Part shown: in pieces, positions 42,652 through 53,212 of the stretch
How the letters are laid out: the number at the start of each line of letters is the position of its first letter
Position numbering within the stretch: the stretch's first letter is position 1
Assembly (NCBI GenBank): GCA_029244935.1
Contig: JAQWQF010000001.1
Location: 1-64,000, forward strand
Direction: 5' to 3'
Length of the DNA stretch: 64,000 nt
Origin: Methylophilaceae bacterium
GTDB taxonomy: Bacteria; Pseudomonadota; Gammaproteobacteria; Burkholderiales; Methylophilaceae
Notes under the pieces: generated by a model
What the model was told of the DNA's origin: nothing
The model's input: the letters and a program-made list of their open reading frames with translations, nothing else
Database searches by the model: none
Translations under genes and position numbers: made by a program

Positions 42652-43304
42652 GAAAAAAATACAAGGTAATAATATTTGACTGGGACGGAACAATTGTTAA
42701 TTCAACAGGATTAATTGTAAAAGCAATAAAAGAAGCTGCTTTAGTTAAGGGTATTACTCTTATTGACGAAAGAAAAATATCTTCAGTAATTGGATTAGGT
42801 CTTGACCAAGCATTTAGAGTTTTATTTAATAATACATCGATGCAGGAAATTATAGAGTTACAAGAACTCTATAAAGATTTTTATTTAGAGAATATCAATA
42901 AAGTATCCTTGTTTGATGGAATTGTGCCTGGCATAAAAGACCTCCATAGACGCGGATACAACTTGGCCATTGCAACAGGTAAAAGTCGAAGGGGTCTAGA
43001 TATCGATCTAAAGCAATCTGGATTAGAACCCTTATTTAATATTACCAAAACGATGGACGAATGCTTTTCTAAGCCACACCCACAGATGGTTAATGAAATA
43101 TTAGATTTTTACATTATTGAAAAGAATGAGGCACTTATAGTTGGTGATTCTACATATGACCTTGAGATGGCATTAAATGCTGGTATTGACTCTCTGGGTG
43201 TAACATTTGGCTCTCATAATAAGGCGGAATTATTGAACTATAATCCTAAAGCAATAGTAGATAATGCTTATGAAATATTTGAATGGATTATGAGGAATGA
43301 ATAA
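42648..43304 (+). CDS. HAD-superfamily phosphatase (phosphoglycolate phosphatase-like)
   Basis: VIIFDWDGTIVNST, GDSTYDLEMALNAG. Confidence 0.9.
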   Translation: MRKKYKVIIFDWDGTIVNSTGLIVKAIKEAALVKGITLIDERKISSVIGLGLDQAFRVLFNNTSMQEIIELQELYKDFYLENINKVSLFDGIVPGIKDLHRRGYNLAIATGKSRRGLDIDLKQSGLEPLFNITKTMDECFSKPHPQMVNEILDFYIIEKNEALIVGDSTYDLEMALNAGIDSLGVTFGSHNKAELLNYNPKAIVDNAYEIFEWIMRNE

Positions 43305-43309
43305 TTAAA

Positions 43310-43654
43310 ATGTTAACAATTTATAAAAATCAATTTACGGCAGAATCTTTAACAGTTAAATTTAATTATAAATCAGAAGGGCTAAAATTATCAGGCTTTG
43401 TTATTCTTTATGAAGGTAATTTTTATGCATACCAAAATCAATGTATGCATCTTTCAGTAGAACTAGATTGGCAGGAAAACAAATTTTTAGACGATGATGG
43501 AAGATATATAGTATGTGCAACTCATGGTGCATTATATAATCCAGACGATGGTAATTGTGTTTCTGGTCCTTGTGAGGGTAAAAAATTAAAAAAAATAATA
43601 TTTGAAGAACAAGCTGATAAAATAATTATAAATAATATAGATGGAGTCAATTAA
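43310..43654 (+). CDS. Rieske [2Fe-2S] domain protein
   Basis: NQCMHL and CATHGALYNP: CxH and CxxH ligands. Confidence 0.85.
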   Translation: MLTIYKNQFTAESLTVKFNYKSEGLKLSGFVILYEGNFYAYQNQCMHLSVELDWQENKFLDDDGRYIVCATHGALYNPDDGNCVSGPCEGKKLKKIIFEEQADKIIINNIDGVN

Positions 43655-44600
43655 AGATATGACAGATAAAGAAAATTGGGGAGACAAAGCTCTAGAAAAA
43701 ATTTCACAAACAGCCTTTTCAGAGCAAAGAAAAGCAAGGCGTTGGGGGATATTTTTTAAGTTAGCTACATTAATATACCTCTCAATTCTTTTATTCTTTT
43801 TTATCTCAGATAATGATAAAAAAATTGCTACAACAGGTTATTTCACTGCATTAATATCTATAAATGGAGAGATAGGTAGTGAATCAGAAGCTAATGCAAA
43901 CGATTTTAAACGAAATTTGAATGATGCTTATAATAACCCTGGTACTAAAGGTATTATTCTCTCTATTAATAGCCCGGGAGGCAGTCCTGTTCAGGCTGGA
44001 ATCATGAATGATGAGATTAGGCGACTTAAATCTCAGTATCCACAAATACCAATCTATGCTGTTGTTGAAGATATATGCGCTTCTGGAGCATATTATGTCG
44101 CAGTCGCTACTGACTCCATCTTTGTAGATAAAGCTAGTATTGTTGGCTCAATAGGGGTTTTAATGGATGGGTTTGGATTTGAAGAGACTATTAATAAACT
44201 TGGAATTGAAAGAAGATTAATGACTGCGGGTAATAATAAGGCTTTATTAGACCCTTTTTCTCCTATTAATCCAAAGCATAAGGCACATGTTCAGGATTTA
44301 TTGGACCAGATTCACCAGCAGTTTATTAATGTTGTTATGGATGGAAGAGGGGAAAAATTAAAGAAAGGTAAAGAAGAAATTTTTTCAGGTCTCTTTTGGA
44401 ATGGTGAAAAATCGATAAAATTAGGTTTGACAGATTATTTAGGCGATCTTGATTACGTTGCCCGTGAAATTATAGGACATGAGCAAATTGAAGACTTTAC
44501 TACTTATGAAACGTTTGCTGATAGATTTGCTAAACAACTAGGGGTTAGTATAGGGTCAGAAATAAGAGGAAAATTTTTTAATAATTTTGTTTTAAAATAA
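43641..44600 (+). CDS. sppA: S49 family signal peptide peptidase (SppA-like)
   Basis: ISINGEIG, LSINSPGGSPVQAG, DICASGAYYVAVATDSI, GSIGVLMDGF. Confidence 0.93.
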   Translation: MESIKDMTDKENWGDKALEKISQTAFSEQRKARRWGIFFKLATLIYLSILLFFFISDNDKKIATTGYFTALISINGEIGSESEANANDFKRNLNDAYNNPGTKGIILSINSPGGSPVQAGIMNDEIRRLKSQYPQIPIYAVVEDICASGAYYVAVATDSIFVDKASIVGSIGVLMDGFGFEETINKLGIERRLMTAGNNKALLDPFSPINPKHKAHVQDLLDQIHQQFINVVMDGRGEKLKKGKEEIFSGLFWNGEKSIKLGLTDYLGDLDYVAREIIGHEQIEDFTTYETFADRFAKQLGVSIGSEIRGKFFNNFVLK

Positions 44601-44604
44601 TAGT

Positions 44605-46257
44605 TTAAAGATTTTTTTTAGTGTAATTTATAAGGTTATTTGTTGAGGAATCAAAAGACGTTGTTGTGTCTTTTTTTCTTAATTCTGGTAACACAAGCGA
44701 AGCAATTTGCTTGCCATATTCAACACCCCATTGATCGAAAGAGTTGATATTCCAGATAATGCCTTGAACAAAAATCTTATGCTCATAAATTGCAATTAAG
44801 CGACCTAGAGTCTTAGGATCCAGTTTGTCGAATAGAATTGAGGTTGATGGGCGATTACCCATAAAAGATTTATGATTTGCTAATAAATCAATATCTCTTT
44901 TAGTGAGACCTTGCCCTAGCATCTCATCCCTGGCCTCATCTTCTGTTTTACCTAGCATTAGGGATTTAGTCTGAGCAATAAAATTTGATATCAAAATTTT
45001 ATGATGGGTGTCTCCATTTGCACCTAGTTTGTATTGTGAGTGAATTGGCATCAGAAAATCTGTTGGGACAATTTCGGTGCCCTGGTGAATTAGTTGGTAG
45101 AAAGCATGTTGACCATTAGTTCCTGAATCCCCCCATATTATTGGCCCAGTATTTAGACATACTCGCTTGCCTTCTCTGTCAATAAATTTTCCGTTACTTT
45201 CCATGTCTAATTGCTGAAGATAAGAGGGCAATAAAGAAAGGCCTTGGTCGTAAGGTAAAATTGCATGTGTTGTAAAGTTAAAGAAATTAATATTCCAAAT
45301 ACCTATTAAAGCTAATACTACTGGAATGTTCTCCTCTAACGGAGCAGTTCTAAAGTGAGTGTCTATATCATACGCTCCAGATAACAGCTCCTTAAAGTTA
45401 TCCATCCCAATAAAAATAGCTATTGGAAGTCCGATTGACGACCACAAGGAATACCTTCCACCAACCCAGTCCCAAAATTTAAACATATTTTCTGTGGGAA
45501 TTCCGAAATCTTCAACTGCAACTTTGTTTGTCGATATTGCTACAAAATGGCTGCTAATAGCAGCAGGATCTTTTAAATTAGAAATCAACCATTCTCTGGC
45601 AGAAAATGCATTTGTCATCGTTTCTTGTGTAGTAAAAGTTTTTGATGCAACAATAAAGAGTGTTGTCTCTGGGTTGCATTGCTCAAGCGTTTGAGCTAAA
45701 TCTGCGCCATCAACATTTGATACAAATAAAGGAATGATATTTTTATTCCCATATGGCTTTAATGCCTTACACACCATAGCTGGACCAAGATCTGACCCAC
45801 CAATACCAATATTTACAATCGACTTAATTCTCTTACCGGTAAATCCTTTCCATTGACCTGATCTTATAGATTCTGAGAAAACACCCATTTTATCAATTGA
45901 GGCATTTATTTCTGGCATTACATCTTTGCCGTCAGTTGTAATAGGGGTGTTTGATTTATTTCGCAATGCGGTATGAAGTGCAGACCGACTTTCACTAAAA
46001 TTAATTTTCTCACCAGAAAATAACTTATCCCTCCACAAATCAATCTTTGCTTCACGCGCAAGGCTTGTTAATAAAGGAAGAGTATCCTTATTAATACGAT
46101 TTTTTGAGTAATCAATAAGTAAATCATCGTATTGGATATGATTATCATTGAATCTATTACTATTCTCTTGAAATAAGTCTCGCATTTGAGCGGACTTAAT
46201 TGTTTTGTGATGGTCGACTAAGGCAACCCATGCGTCACTGTTTGTTATTGATGTCAT
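44605..46257 (-). CDS. pgi: Glucose-6-phosphate isomerase
   Basis: IVNIGIGGSDLGPAMVC, VASKTFTTQETMTNA, GRYSLWSSIGLPIA. Confidence 0.97.
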   Translation of the reverse strand: MTSITNSDAWVALVDHHKTIKSAQMRDLFQENSNRFNDNHIQYDDLLIDYSKNRINKDTLPLLTSLAREAKIDLWRDKLFSGEKINFSESRSALHTALRNKSNTPITTDGKDVMPEINASIDKMGVFSESIRSGQWKGFTGKRIKSIVNIGIGGSDLGPAMVCKALKPYGNKNIIPLFVSNVDGADLAQTLEQCNPETTLFIVASKTFTTQETMTNAFSAREWLISNLKDPAAISSHFVAISTNKVAVEDFGIPTENMFKFWDWVGGRYSLWSSIGLPIAIFIGMDNFKELLSGAYDIDTHFRTAPLEENIPVVLALIGIWNINFFNFTTHAILPYDQGLSLLPSYLQQLDMESNGKFIDREGKRVCLNTGPIIWGDSGTNGQHAFYQLIHQGTEIVPTDFLMPIHSQYKLGANGDTHHKILISNFIAQTKSLMLGKTEDEARDEMLGQGLTKRDIDLLANHKSFMGNRPSTSILFDKLDPKTLGRLIAIYEHKIFVQGIIWNINSFDQWGVEYGKQIASLVLPELRKKDTTTSFDSSTNNLINYTKKNL

Positions 46258-46340
46258 ATTACAGAAGGGGCTTGTTTATTTAATTTAATAGGATGTAATT
46301 GTAGCAAACTTTTTTGATTATAAATGTAGAGCGTGAAAAA

Positions 46341-47399
46341 TTATTTATGTTGATCAATAGCCCAAATGATATGTTTTTTTACAAGATCAGTCGATGAATG
46401 AAGCCTATTTTGTAAAACTTCAAGGATTTCATTGCTTTTGGGAGCATTGCCTAAACCAACAGCAATGTTTCTTAACCATTGTTGGTATCCAATTCTATAG
46501 ATAGCACTTCCTTTAAAATTATTATCAAAGTCTTTCTCGGAAAATTTAAAGCTATCGATTAAAGATAGATTATTAAGATCATGCCTAACTAAGAAATCTT
46601 TTTCACTGGTTATTTTGGCGTATTTATTCCAAGGGCAAACTAATTGACAATCGTCACATCCGTAAACCCGATTTCCTATTGCCTTTCTATACTCTATTGG
46701 TATCTCATCTTTATTTTCGATAGTTAAATAAGATATACATTTTCTAGCATCAAGCTTGTAAGGGGCAATAATTGCATTTGTTGGACAGATATCTATACAT
46801 GCTTTACATGTACCACAATGTGTCGTTACCTCGCTATCATATGGAAGGGAAAGATTGGTGTAAATTTCTCCAAGAAAAAACCATGAACCATGGTCTTTGT
46901 TGAGAAGTAAAGTATGTTTTCCTCTCCAACCTAATCCTGCCTTTTCTGCAATGCCAACCTCGAGCACAGGCGCACTATCAGTAAAAACTCGTATATTTGT
47001 TAAGTGCTGTTTGGCTTCATTTTTGATTTTTTCTGCTAGCTTCTTTAATTTTGATCTAATAACTTTATGATAATCTCTACCCAGCGCATACCGAGAGATA
47101 TACGCACGATTTTTATCCTTTAAAACAGCTAAGGTATTCTCTTCAAGTGGCATATAATCAAGGCGAACTGAAATGATACTAATTGTGTCCTCGACAAGGC
47201 TTTCAGGTGAAAATTTTAGTTTTTGATGCTGCTTTAAATAGTTCATATTTCCATGAAATCCTAATTTTATCCATTTTTGATAGGACTTTTTTTGGCTTTT
47301 TAGGTTAGCATCAGTTATACCGACATGATTAAAGCCTAACTCAATTCCCCAATCCTTAATTTTTTTTGCAAATGCATTAGACTTTAATTTATCATTCAT
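46341..47399 (-). CDS. queG: Epoxyqueuosine reductase
   Basis: CGTCKACIDICPTNAI and CDDCQLVCPWNK 4Fe-4S motifs. Confidence 0.96.
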   Translation of the reverse strand: MNDKLKSNAFAKKIKDWGIELGFNHVGITDANLKSQKKSYQKWIKLGFHGNMNYLKQHQKLKFSPESLVEDTISIISVRLDYMPLEENTLAVLKDKNRAYISRYALGRDYHKVIRSKLKKLAEKIKNEAKQHLTNIRVFTDSAPVLEVGIAEKAGLGWRGKHTLLLNKDHGSWFFLGEIYTNLSLPYDSEVTTHCGTCKACIDICPTNAIIAPYKLDARKCISYLTIENKDEIPIEYRKAIGNRVYGCDDCQLVCPWNKYAKITSEKDFLVRHDLNNLSLIDSFKFSEKDFDNNFKGSAIYRIGYQQWLRNIAVGLGNAPKSNEILEVLQNRLHSSTDLVKKHIIWAIDQHK

Positions 47400-47424
47400 A
47401 TGGAAAAATAATAAACTAAAAACT

Positions 47425-47889
47425 ATGATAAATGTTCCATCAATTGATCTAAATAATGTAAAAGATACTCATGAGCTGGCAAAAAAGATTGCTCAAAAAA
47501 TACGTTCTGGTATGTTAATTTACTTATCTGGAGACTTAGGGTCGGGTAAAACAACCTTTGCAAGAGATTTAATTCATGAATTAGGGTTTGACGGCATAGT
47601 AAAAAGTCCGTCTTATAGTCTTGTTGAGCAATATACTTTTGATACTTATACAGTAAACCATTTTGATTTATATCGATTTAGAAGCCCGGAAGAATGGCAT
47701 GAAGCAGGATTTAATGAGTTTATTAATAGAGAAAATATTAATTTAATTGAATGGCCAGAAAAAGGCGATCCATATTTACCAGTCTCAGATCTGATAATAA
47801 ATTTTTATTATATAAGCAGTGATAAACGAAAGGTTCTAATAACAGCAAGTTCACCAAAAGGGGTCGAATGTATAAAAGAATTAATGTAA
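47425..47889 (+). CDS. tsaE: tRNA threonylcarbamoyladenosine ATPase TsaE
   Basis: IYLSGDLGSGKTTFARDLIHELG, VKSPSYSLVEQY. Confidence 0.96.
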   Translation: MINVPSIDLNNVKDTHELAKKIAQKIRSGMLIYLSGDLGSGKTTFARDLIHELGFDGIVKSPSYSLVEQYTFDTYTVNHFDLYRFRSPEEWHEAGFNEFINRENINLIEWPEKGDPYLPVSDLIINFYYISSDKRKVLITASSPKGVECIKELM

Positions 47890-49121
47890 GTCTATTTTTA
47901 ACTTTATTTTTATTTATTGTTACTAGTAATGCCTATTCAAAAAATGATATTCATGCAGTGAGAATTTGGCCAGCGCAAGAATATACAAGGATTACAATTG
48001 AGTCGATTGCACCATTAAATAATGATCAAATGATACTTAAAAACCCAGAAAGGGTAGTCATTGACCTTAAAAATATTGCTATAAATGATGTAATTAAGAT
48101 GCTCCCATCTAAATTGTCAGAAAATGATCCTAATATTAATAAGATTAGAGTTGCTCAATTTACTCCTACTGTCACTAGAGTTGTTATTGATCTTAAGGGA
48201 GAGGCCCGAGTTAAGATTTTTTCACTAAAGCCAATTGACCCCTATAAAGATAGGCTTGTTATTGATTTATATACAGAAAATCAAGACAGTATTGCGATTC
48301 TTTTAAAGCAATTAAAAGAAAAAAATGAACCAGCTAAGGTAAATTTAAAAGGCACCCCTAACAAAAATATTAAAGTTGAAAAAATTACAAATAAAGAAAA
48401 AATAATAATAAATCAAATTATAGTGGCTATTGATGCTGGCCATGGAGGGGAGGATCCTGGAGCTATAGGAAAAGGAGGCACACGTGAAAAAGATATTAAT
48501 CTTCAAATTTCAAAAAAACTGAAAGCATTAATTGATAAGGAAAAAGGAATGAAAGCAGTCTTAATAAGGGATGGTGATTATTTTGTTCCCTTGGCTGCTA
48601 GAGTAAAAAAGGCAAGAAAAATAAAGGCTAATATTTTTATTTCAATACATGCAGATGCATTTACTAGAAGAAGTGTTAGAGGATCATCAATTTTTGCTTT
48701 ATCAGAAAAAGGAGCTACTAGTGCATTTGCAAAATTAATTGCCAACAAGGAAAATGAATCTGACCTAATAGGGGGAGTAAGTATCGATGATAAAGACCCT
48801 TTACTAGCAAAAACGTTATTAGATTTATCTCAGTCTGCAACAGTTGATGACAGTATAACCCTCGGAAATCACGTTTTAAAAAAAGTTAAGCGAGTTAACA
48901 GACTTCATAAAAAACATGTCGAACAGGCAGGCTTTGCAGTTCTAAAAGCTCCTGATATCCCATCAATTCTAATAGAGACTGCATTTCTAAGTAATCCAAC
49001 TGAAGAAAAGAATTTAAGATCAAAGGCATTTCAGGATAAGTTAGTTAAGAGTATTTTTAAAGGTATAAAAAGTTACTTAAAGACAAAGACTTCTATGAAT
49101 TCCTCAAGTTCATCAAATTAG
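47868..49121 (+). CDS. amiC: N-acetylmuramoyl-L-alanine amidase with AMIN domain
   Basis: VAIDAGHGGEDPGAIGKGGTREKDINLQIS, FISIHADAF, SILIETAFLSNP. Confidence 0.93.
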   Translation: MYKRINVSLFLTLFLFIVTSNAYSKNDIHAVRIWPAQEYTRITIESIAPLNNDQMILKNPERVVIDLKNIAINDVIKMLPSKLSENDPNINKIRVAQFTPTVTRVVIDLKGEARVKIFSLKPIDPYKDRLVIDLYTENQDSIAILLKQLKEKNEPAKVNLKGTPNKNIKVEKITNKEKIIINQIIVAIDAGHGGEDPGAIGKGGTREKDINLQISKKLKALIDKEKGMKAVLIRDGDYFVPLAARVKKARKIKANIFISIHADAFTRRSVRGSSIFALSEKGATSAFAKLIANKENESDLIGGVSIDDKDPLLAKTLLDLSQSATVDDSITLGNHVLKKVKRVNRLHKKHVEQAGFAVLKAPDIPSILIETAFLSNPTEEKNLRSKAFQDKLVKSIFKGIKSYLKTKTSMNSSSSSN

Positions 49122-49124
49122 TTT

Positions 49125-50057
49125 ATGAAAAAGAAAATTTTTTTAATGGGACCAACAGCTTCAGGAAAAACTGAGGCTGCAAAGATAATTTTTGATAATT
49201 TTCCAGTTGAGATTATAAGTGTTGATTCAGCCCAGATATATAAGGGCTTTAATATTGGTTCAGCTAAACCTAAACCAAATGAACTAATTAAGTATCCTCA
49301 TTATTTAGTTGACCGCAAAGGCCCCTGTGATAGATATTCTGTTAATGAATTTAAATTAGATGTTGAAGAAGTTTCATCAAAAATATATAAGAAAAATAAG
49401 GTTCCGATGTTAGTAGGCGGCACAATGATGTACTTTAATTCCTTAGAGAGACCATTGAATGAAATGCCAGGGTCAACGCCTGAAGCTAGAAAAAAAATAA
49501 ATGATGACCTAAATAAATATGGCCTAGATGAGATGTACAAAAAGCTTTCAAGAATAGATCCTGTTATTGTAGAGAAAATTAAAGGTACTGATAAGCAGAG
49601 AATTATGAGGGCTTTAGAGGTTTACTATATTTCTGGTAAACCTCTGTCTTTTTATCATATTCCGAAAGTTAAACCTTTAACTAACTGTAAATTGTTAAAG
49701 ATTGCATTGATTCCCGCAGACAAAACTTTATTAAATAATAGAATTGAGATTCGAGTTAATGATATGTTAAAAAATGGATTTATTGAGGAAGTTGAATCCT
49801 TACTTAAAAATAATCCTGGCCTTGATTTAACATATCCTGCCCTAAGGTCGGTTGGTTACAAGCAGATCTACGAATATCTGATGGGTATGATTTCTTTTGA
49901 TATGTTATCCAAGAAAATTATTATTGCTACGCGTCAATTGGCTAAGAGACAGATGACATGGATTCGAGCTATGGAAAATTTACTAGCGGTTGATCCTTTT
50001 GATAAATCATTCAATATAAAAATTAACAATAGGGTAAAAGAATTTTTAAAAGAATAA
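49125..50057 (+). CDS. miaA: tRNA dimethylallyltransferase
   Basis: LMGPTASGKTEAA, ISVDSAQIYKGFNIGSAKP, RQLAKRQMTWIR. Confidence 0.97.
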   Translation: MKKKIFLMGPTASGKTEAAKIIFDNFPVEIISVDSAQIYKGFNIGSAKPKPNELIKYPHYLVDRKGPCDRYSVNEFKLDVEEVSSKIYKKNKVPMLVGGTMMYFNSLERPLNEMPGSTPEARKKINDDLNKYGLDEMYKKLSRIDPVIVEKIKGTDKQRIMRALEVYYISGKPLSFYHIPKVKPLTNCKLLKIALIPADKTLLNNRIEIRVNDMLKNGFIEEVESLLKNNPGLDLTYPALRSVGYKQIYEYLMGMISFDMLSKKIIIATRQLAKRQMTWIRAMENLLAVDPFDKSFNIKINNRVKEFLKE

Positions 50058-50085
50058 TAAGATTTTCATTAAGTGCCATAAACTA

Positions 50086-51951
50086 TTAAGTTGAACCAGG
50101 TAAGACTCTAGAGTATATTTCTTCAAGATTTCTTGTAAAAACCTTGGGTCTGAATAAATTAGATTTTGCTTTACCTTTAATTATTTTTTCTTTTATTAGC
50201 TTTAACGATTCTTTATCGGATGCATATTTTATTGCTTCATTAATGTAGGCCTCATCAGAATCAACAATAAGTTCACTGCAGCCGACCTCCGAAAGTATAC
50301 TTCCAGCTACACGACTGGAAAAAGTATTTCCTGATTTAGTTAATACAGGGCAATGAGCCCATATAGCATCAGACGCAGATGTATGTGAATTGTATGGAAA
50401 TGTGTCGAGATAAAGGTCAATTATTTGGTGTCTATTAATATGATCTTCTATTTTTGTTTTTTTAGCAAAACATATGCGGGATGACTCAATATCCTTGTTT
50501 TTAGCATATGCTTTCAGATTATTCATACATTCTTTGTTTGATTCTAGAAGCCATAAAATACTATTAGGAGTATTTTTAAGTATTCGTAGCCACAAGTTAA
50601 ATTGACTCTCAGTAATTTTAATAGATTGACTAAATGAAGCGTAAATAAATGTATCCTCAACAAATCCAAAATCTTTTTTATTGACTGATAATAATTTAGT
50701 ACGATTCTCGATATTAGGTTGATAGCAACTTGGAAAATAAATAATATTTTCTGCATAATGCAAAATATTAGTATCTGGAACAAGATAATGATCAACTAAT
50801 ATATGGTCGTAAAGTGGAACGGAATTAATAAACCCCATAGTACTTGGAAAGCCCAACCAATTAATATGTTTTATCGCTGGCCTATACGCAGCAAGGATTG
50901 ACCGACTATTTTTTGTGAATCCTGAAAGGTCAACTAATATATCCGTATCATTTGAAGCAATTAATTTAGCTGCCTCCTGATCACTTAATTCAGAGATATT
51001 AATAAAGTCGTGCCCAAGACTTTGAAAATGATTATGAGCTGCTGAGTCTTCATTGGTGCCTGAGTAATAAAGTGTAATATTAAACTCATCTTTATTATGA
51101 TACTTAAAAATATCAATTATTAAAAAGTATAGCGGATGAAGTCTGAAGTCAGATGATAAATAACCTACCTTTATTTTTGAATTTTTATTGTTATTTCTCT
51201 TAACTTTTTGAATTTTATGCGCGTATTTTTTTGCCCAGCTGGAAGAAACTTTAAGTTGTTCTTCGCAACTAACATTAGGCATTGAAAGAACCGTAAATGG
51301 AGAAATACTTCCAGAATTTATATTGCTTATATGGTTCTTAATATTTTGAAAATGCTTATTTATATTATTCCAGTCACATACATTTTGTTTTAAATGAGTT
51401 AACTCAATCTCAGTATGAATTAAATCTGGATTTTCATTTAACGCAGCAGTATAAAATTTCATTGCTTCTGAAAATTTTCCAATAGATCTAAGAGAATTTC
51501 CAATACATGAGAGTGTCTCAGAATCGTAATTAAGCTCAAGAGATTTATTATAATGTTCTAATGCAGCATTATATTTACCTTGCGCATAACATGCATTACC
51601 AAGGTTAAATAAATATTCTGATTTTGAGGGATTGAGTTTTATTGCTTCAAGAAAGTTATTTTCTGCAAGATAGAAGTTTCTGTTGTCATAAAATTGATTT
51701 CCAATTTCACATAAGCAAAAACATAGTCCGTCTCTTAAATTTATATCATCAGGGTAGGCTAAAAATGCTAGCCTGAAATATTCTATTGCCTTATCAAATA
51801 AACCAAGCATTGCATATAAATTTCCAATCTCTATTTGAATTGCATTATTTGTTGGGTCATTTTCCAATGCTTTTTGGTAGTCAATTAATGCCCCTTCAAG
51901 GTCTCCTTTTTTCTCTTTAGATTGAGCTTTGGTTATATAATCATTATTCAT
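50086..51951 (-). CDS. TPR-repeat protein with O-GlcNAc transferase/SPINDLY-like C-terminal domain
   Basis: N-terminal TPRs (e.g. AIEYFRLAFLAYPDD, ALEHYNKSLELN); C-terminal KVGYLSSDFRLHPLYFLI, DILVDLSGFTKNSRSILAAYRPAIKHINWLGFPSTMG, LDTFPYNSHTSASDAIWAHCPVLT. Confidence 0.9.
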   Translation of the reverse strand: MNNDYITKAQSKEKKGDLEGALIDYQKALENDPTNNAIQIEIGNLYAMLGLFDKAIEYFRLAFLAYPDDINLRDGLCFCLCEIGNQFYDNRNFYLAENNFLEAIKLNPSKSEYLFNLGNACYAQGKYNAALEHYNKSLELNYDSETLSCIGNSLRSIGKFSEAMKFYTAALNENPDLIHTEIELTHLKQNVCDWNNINKHFQNIKNHISNINSGSISPFTVLSMPNVSCEEQLKVSSSWAKKYAHKIQKVKRNNNKNSKIKVGYLSSDFRLHPLYFLIIDIFKYHNKDEFNITLYYSGTNEDSAAHNHFQSLGHDFINISELSDQEAAKLIASNDTDILVDLSGFTKNSRSILAAYRPAIKHINWLGFPSTMGFINSVPLYDHILVDHYLVPDTNILHYAENIIYFPSCYQPNIENRTKLLSVNKKDFGFVEDTFIYASFSQSIKITESQFNLWLRILKNTPNSILWLLESNKECMNNLKAYAKNKDIESSRICFAKKTKIEDHINRHQIIDLYLDTFPYNSHTSASDAIWAHCPVLTKSGNTFSSRVAGSILSEVGCSELIVDSDEAYINEAIKYASDKESLKLIKEKIIKGKAKSNLFRPKVFTRNLEEIYSRVLPGST

Positions 51952-52003
51952 ATTTTTTAGTAATATGTTTTTTCATTTGACGTATTACTGGTTTTATCTA
52001 AAA

Positions 52004-53212
52004 TTAAATTTTATTTCTATAATCTGGTTTGGTAATATGGAGATGTATATTACTGATTGATTTCTCTAAAAACCCACCCTCACAATAGCAGAAATAAAAT
52101 AACCACATCCTTATAAATTCTTCATCGAAACCTAACTTTATAATATCTTTATTGTTCCTAGTAAATTTTTTTCTCCAGTCAGCCAATGTTTTAGCATAAT
52201 GCTGGCCAATATCACTTAAATCATAAACCACCATATCACCTGAGCAAGTTATTGAATTTTGTATGGCATTTAATGACGGTATACAGCTTCCTGGAAATAT
52301 ATACTTTTGAATAAAATCAACTGATCGTATAGCCTTTTGATACCTTTGGTCTCTTATAGTGATTCCCTGAATTAGGGCGTCACCATTTTTGTTTAGTAAC
52401 TCAGATATTTTTTTAAAATACGAATCATAGAATTTGTGACCAACAGCCTCAATCATCTCAATTGAAACTAATTTATCGTATTTACCAGTTAACTCTCTGT
52501 AATCCTTGAATATAACCTTTATATGTTTTTCGAGCTTTAGTTGCTTAATTCTTTCACAGACATATTTGTACTGTTCCTTAGAAATTGTTGTTGTTGTAAC
52601 ATGACAACCATAATGTTTAGCTGCATGTATTGCAAACCCGCCCCAACCAGAACCAATTTCAATAACATGGTGTGATTTTTTAAGGTCTAATTTTCTACAG
52701 ATTATATCTAGCTTATGTTCTGCAGCTACTTCTAATGTTGATGTTTTATTGGGGTAAATTGCCGAGGAATACATCATTGACGGATCTAGAAATAATGAAA
52801 AAAATTTATTACTAAGGTCATAATGTTGTGCAATATTTTTTTTACTTCCATAAAGTGTATTTCTATTCAATGCATGCAATATTCTAAGAAGTGGAGCAGT
52901 TAGAATTCTAAATGGACCTTCAATAGAATCCATAGTTGATTGATTACGCGCCATCAACTGTATTACTTTAGTTACATCTTTTGATGTCCATGATTTATGG
53001 ATATAAGCCTCACTTGCCCCTATAGAGCCTCCAAGAAGAATTTCAGTATAAAAACTTGGGTTGGTGACTTTAATTTCAGCTTTTAGGACACTTTGAGTAC
53101 CAAATTTATAGATATTATTGCTTTCTGTAATTAAAAGCTGACCATTGGAAATTTTTTTAAGATTTCTATGTACTATTTTTTTTGCAAATTTGTTTAAATA
53201 TTCTCTTATCAT
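52004..53212 (-). CDS. Cyclopropane-fatty-acyl-phospholipid synthase family SAM methyltransferase (copy 1)
   Basis: QHYDLSNKFFSLFLDPSMMYSSAIY, VIEIGSGWGGFAIHAAKHYGCHVTTTTISKEQY. Confidence 0.93.
   Translation of the reverse strand: MIREYLNKFAKKIVHRNLKKISNGQLLITESNNIYKFGTQSVLKAEIKVTNPSFYTEILLGGSIGASEAYIHKSWTSKDVTKVIQLMARNQSTMDSIEGPFRILTAPLLRILHALNRNTLYGSKKNIAQHYDLSNKFFSLFLDPSMMYSSAIYPNKTSTLEVAAEHKLDIICRKLDLKKSHHVIEIGSGWGGFAIHAAKHYGCHVTTTTISKEQYKYVCERIKQLKLEKHIKVIFKDYRELTGKYDKLVSIEMIEAVGHKFYDSYFKKISELLNKNGDALIQGITIRDQRYQKAIRSVDFIQKYIFPGSCIPSLNAIQNSITCSGDMVVYDLSDIGQHYAKTLADWRKKFTRNNKDIIKLGFDEEFIRMWLFYFCYCEGGFLEKSISNIHLHITKPDYRNKI

Noticed and set aside
45359-45694. 111-aa ORF antisense to pgi
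   Set aside because: Contained in conserved pgi; shadow ORF.
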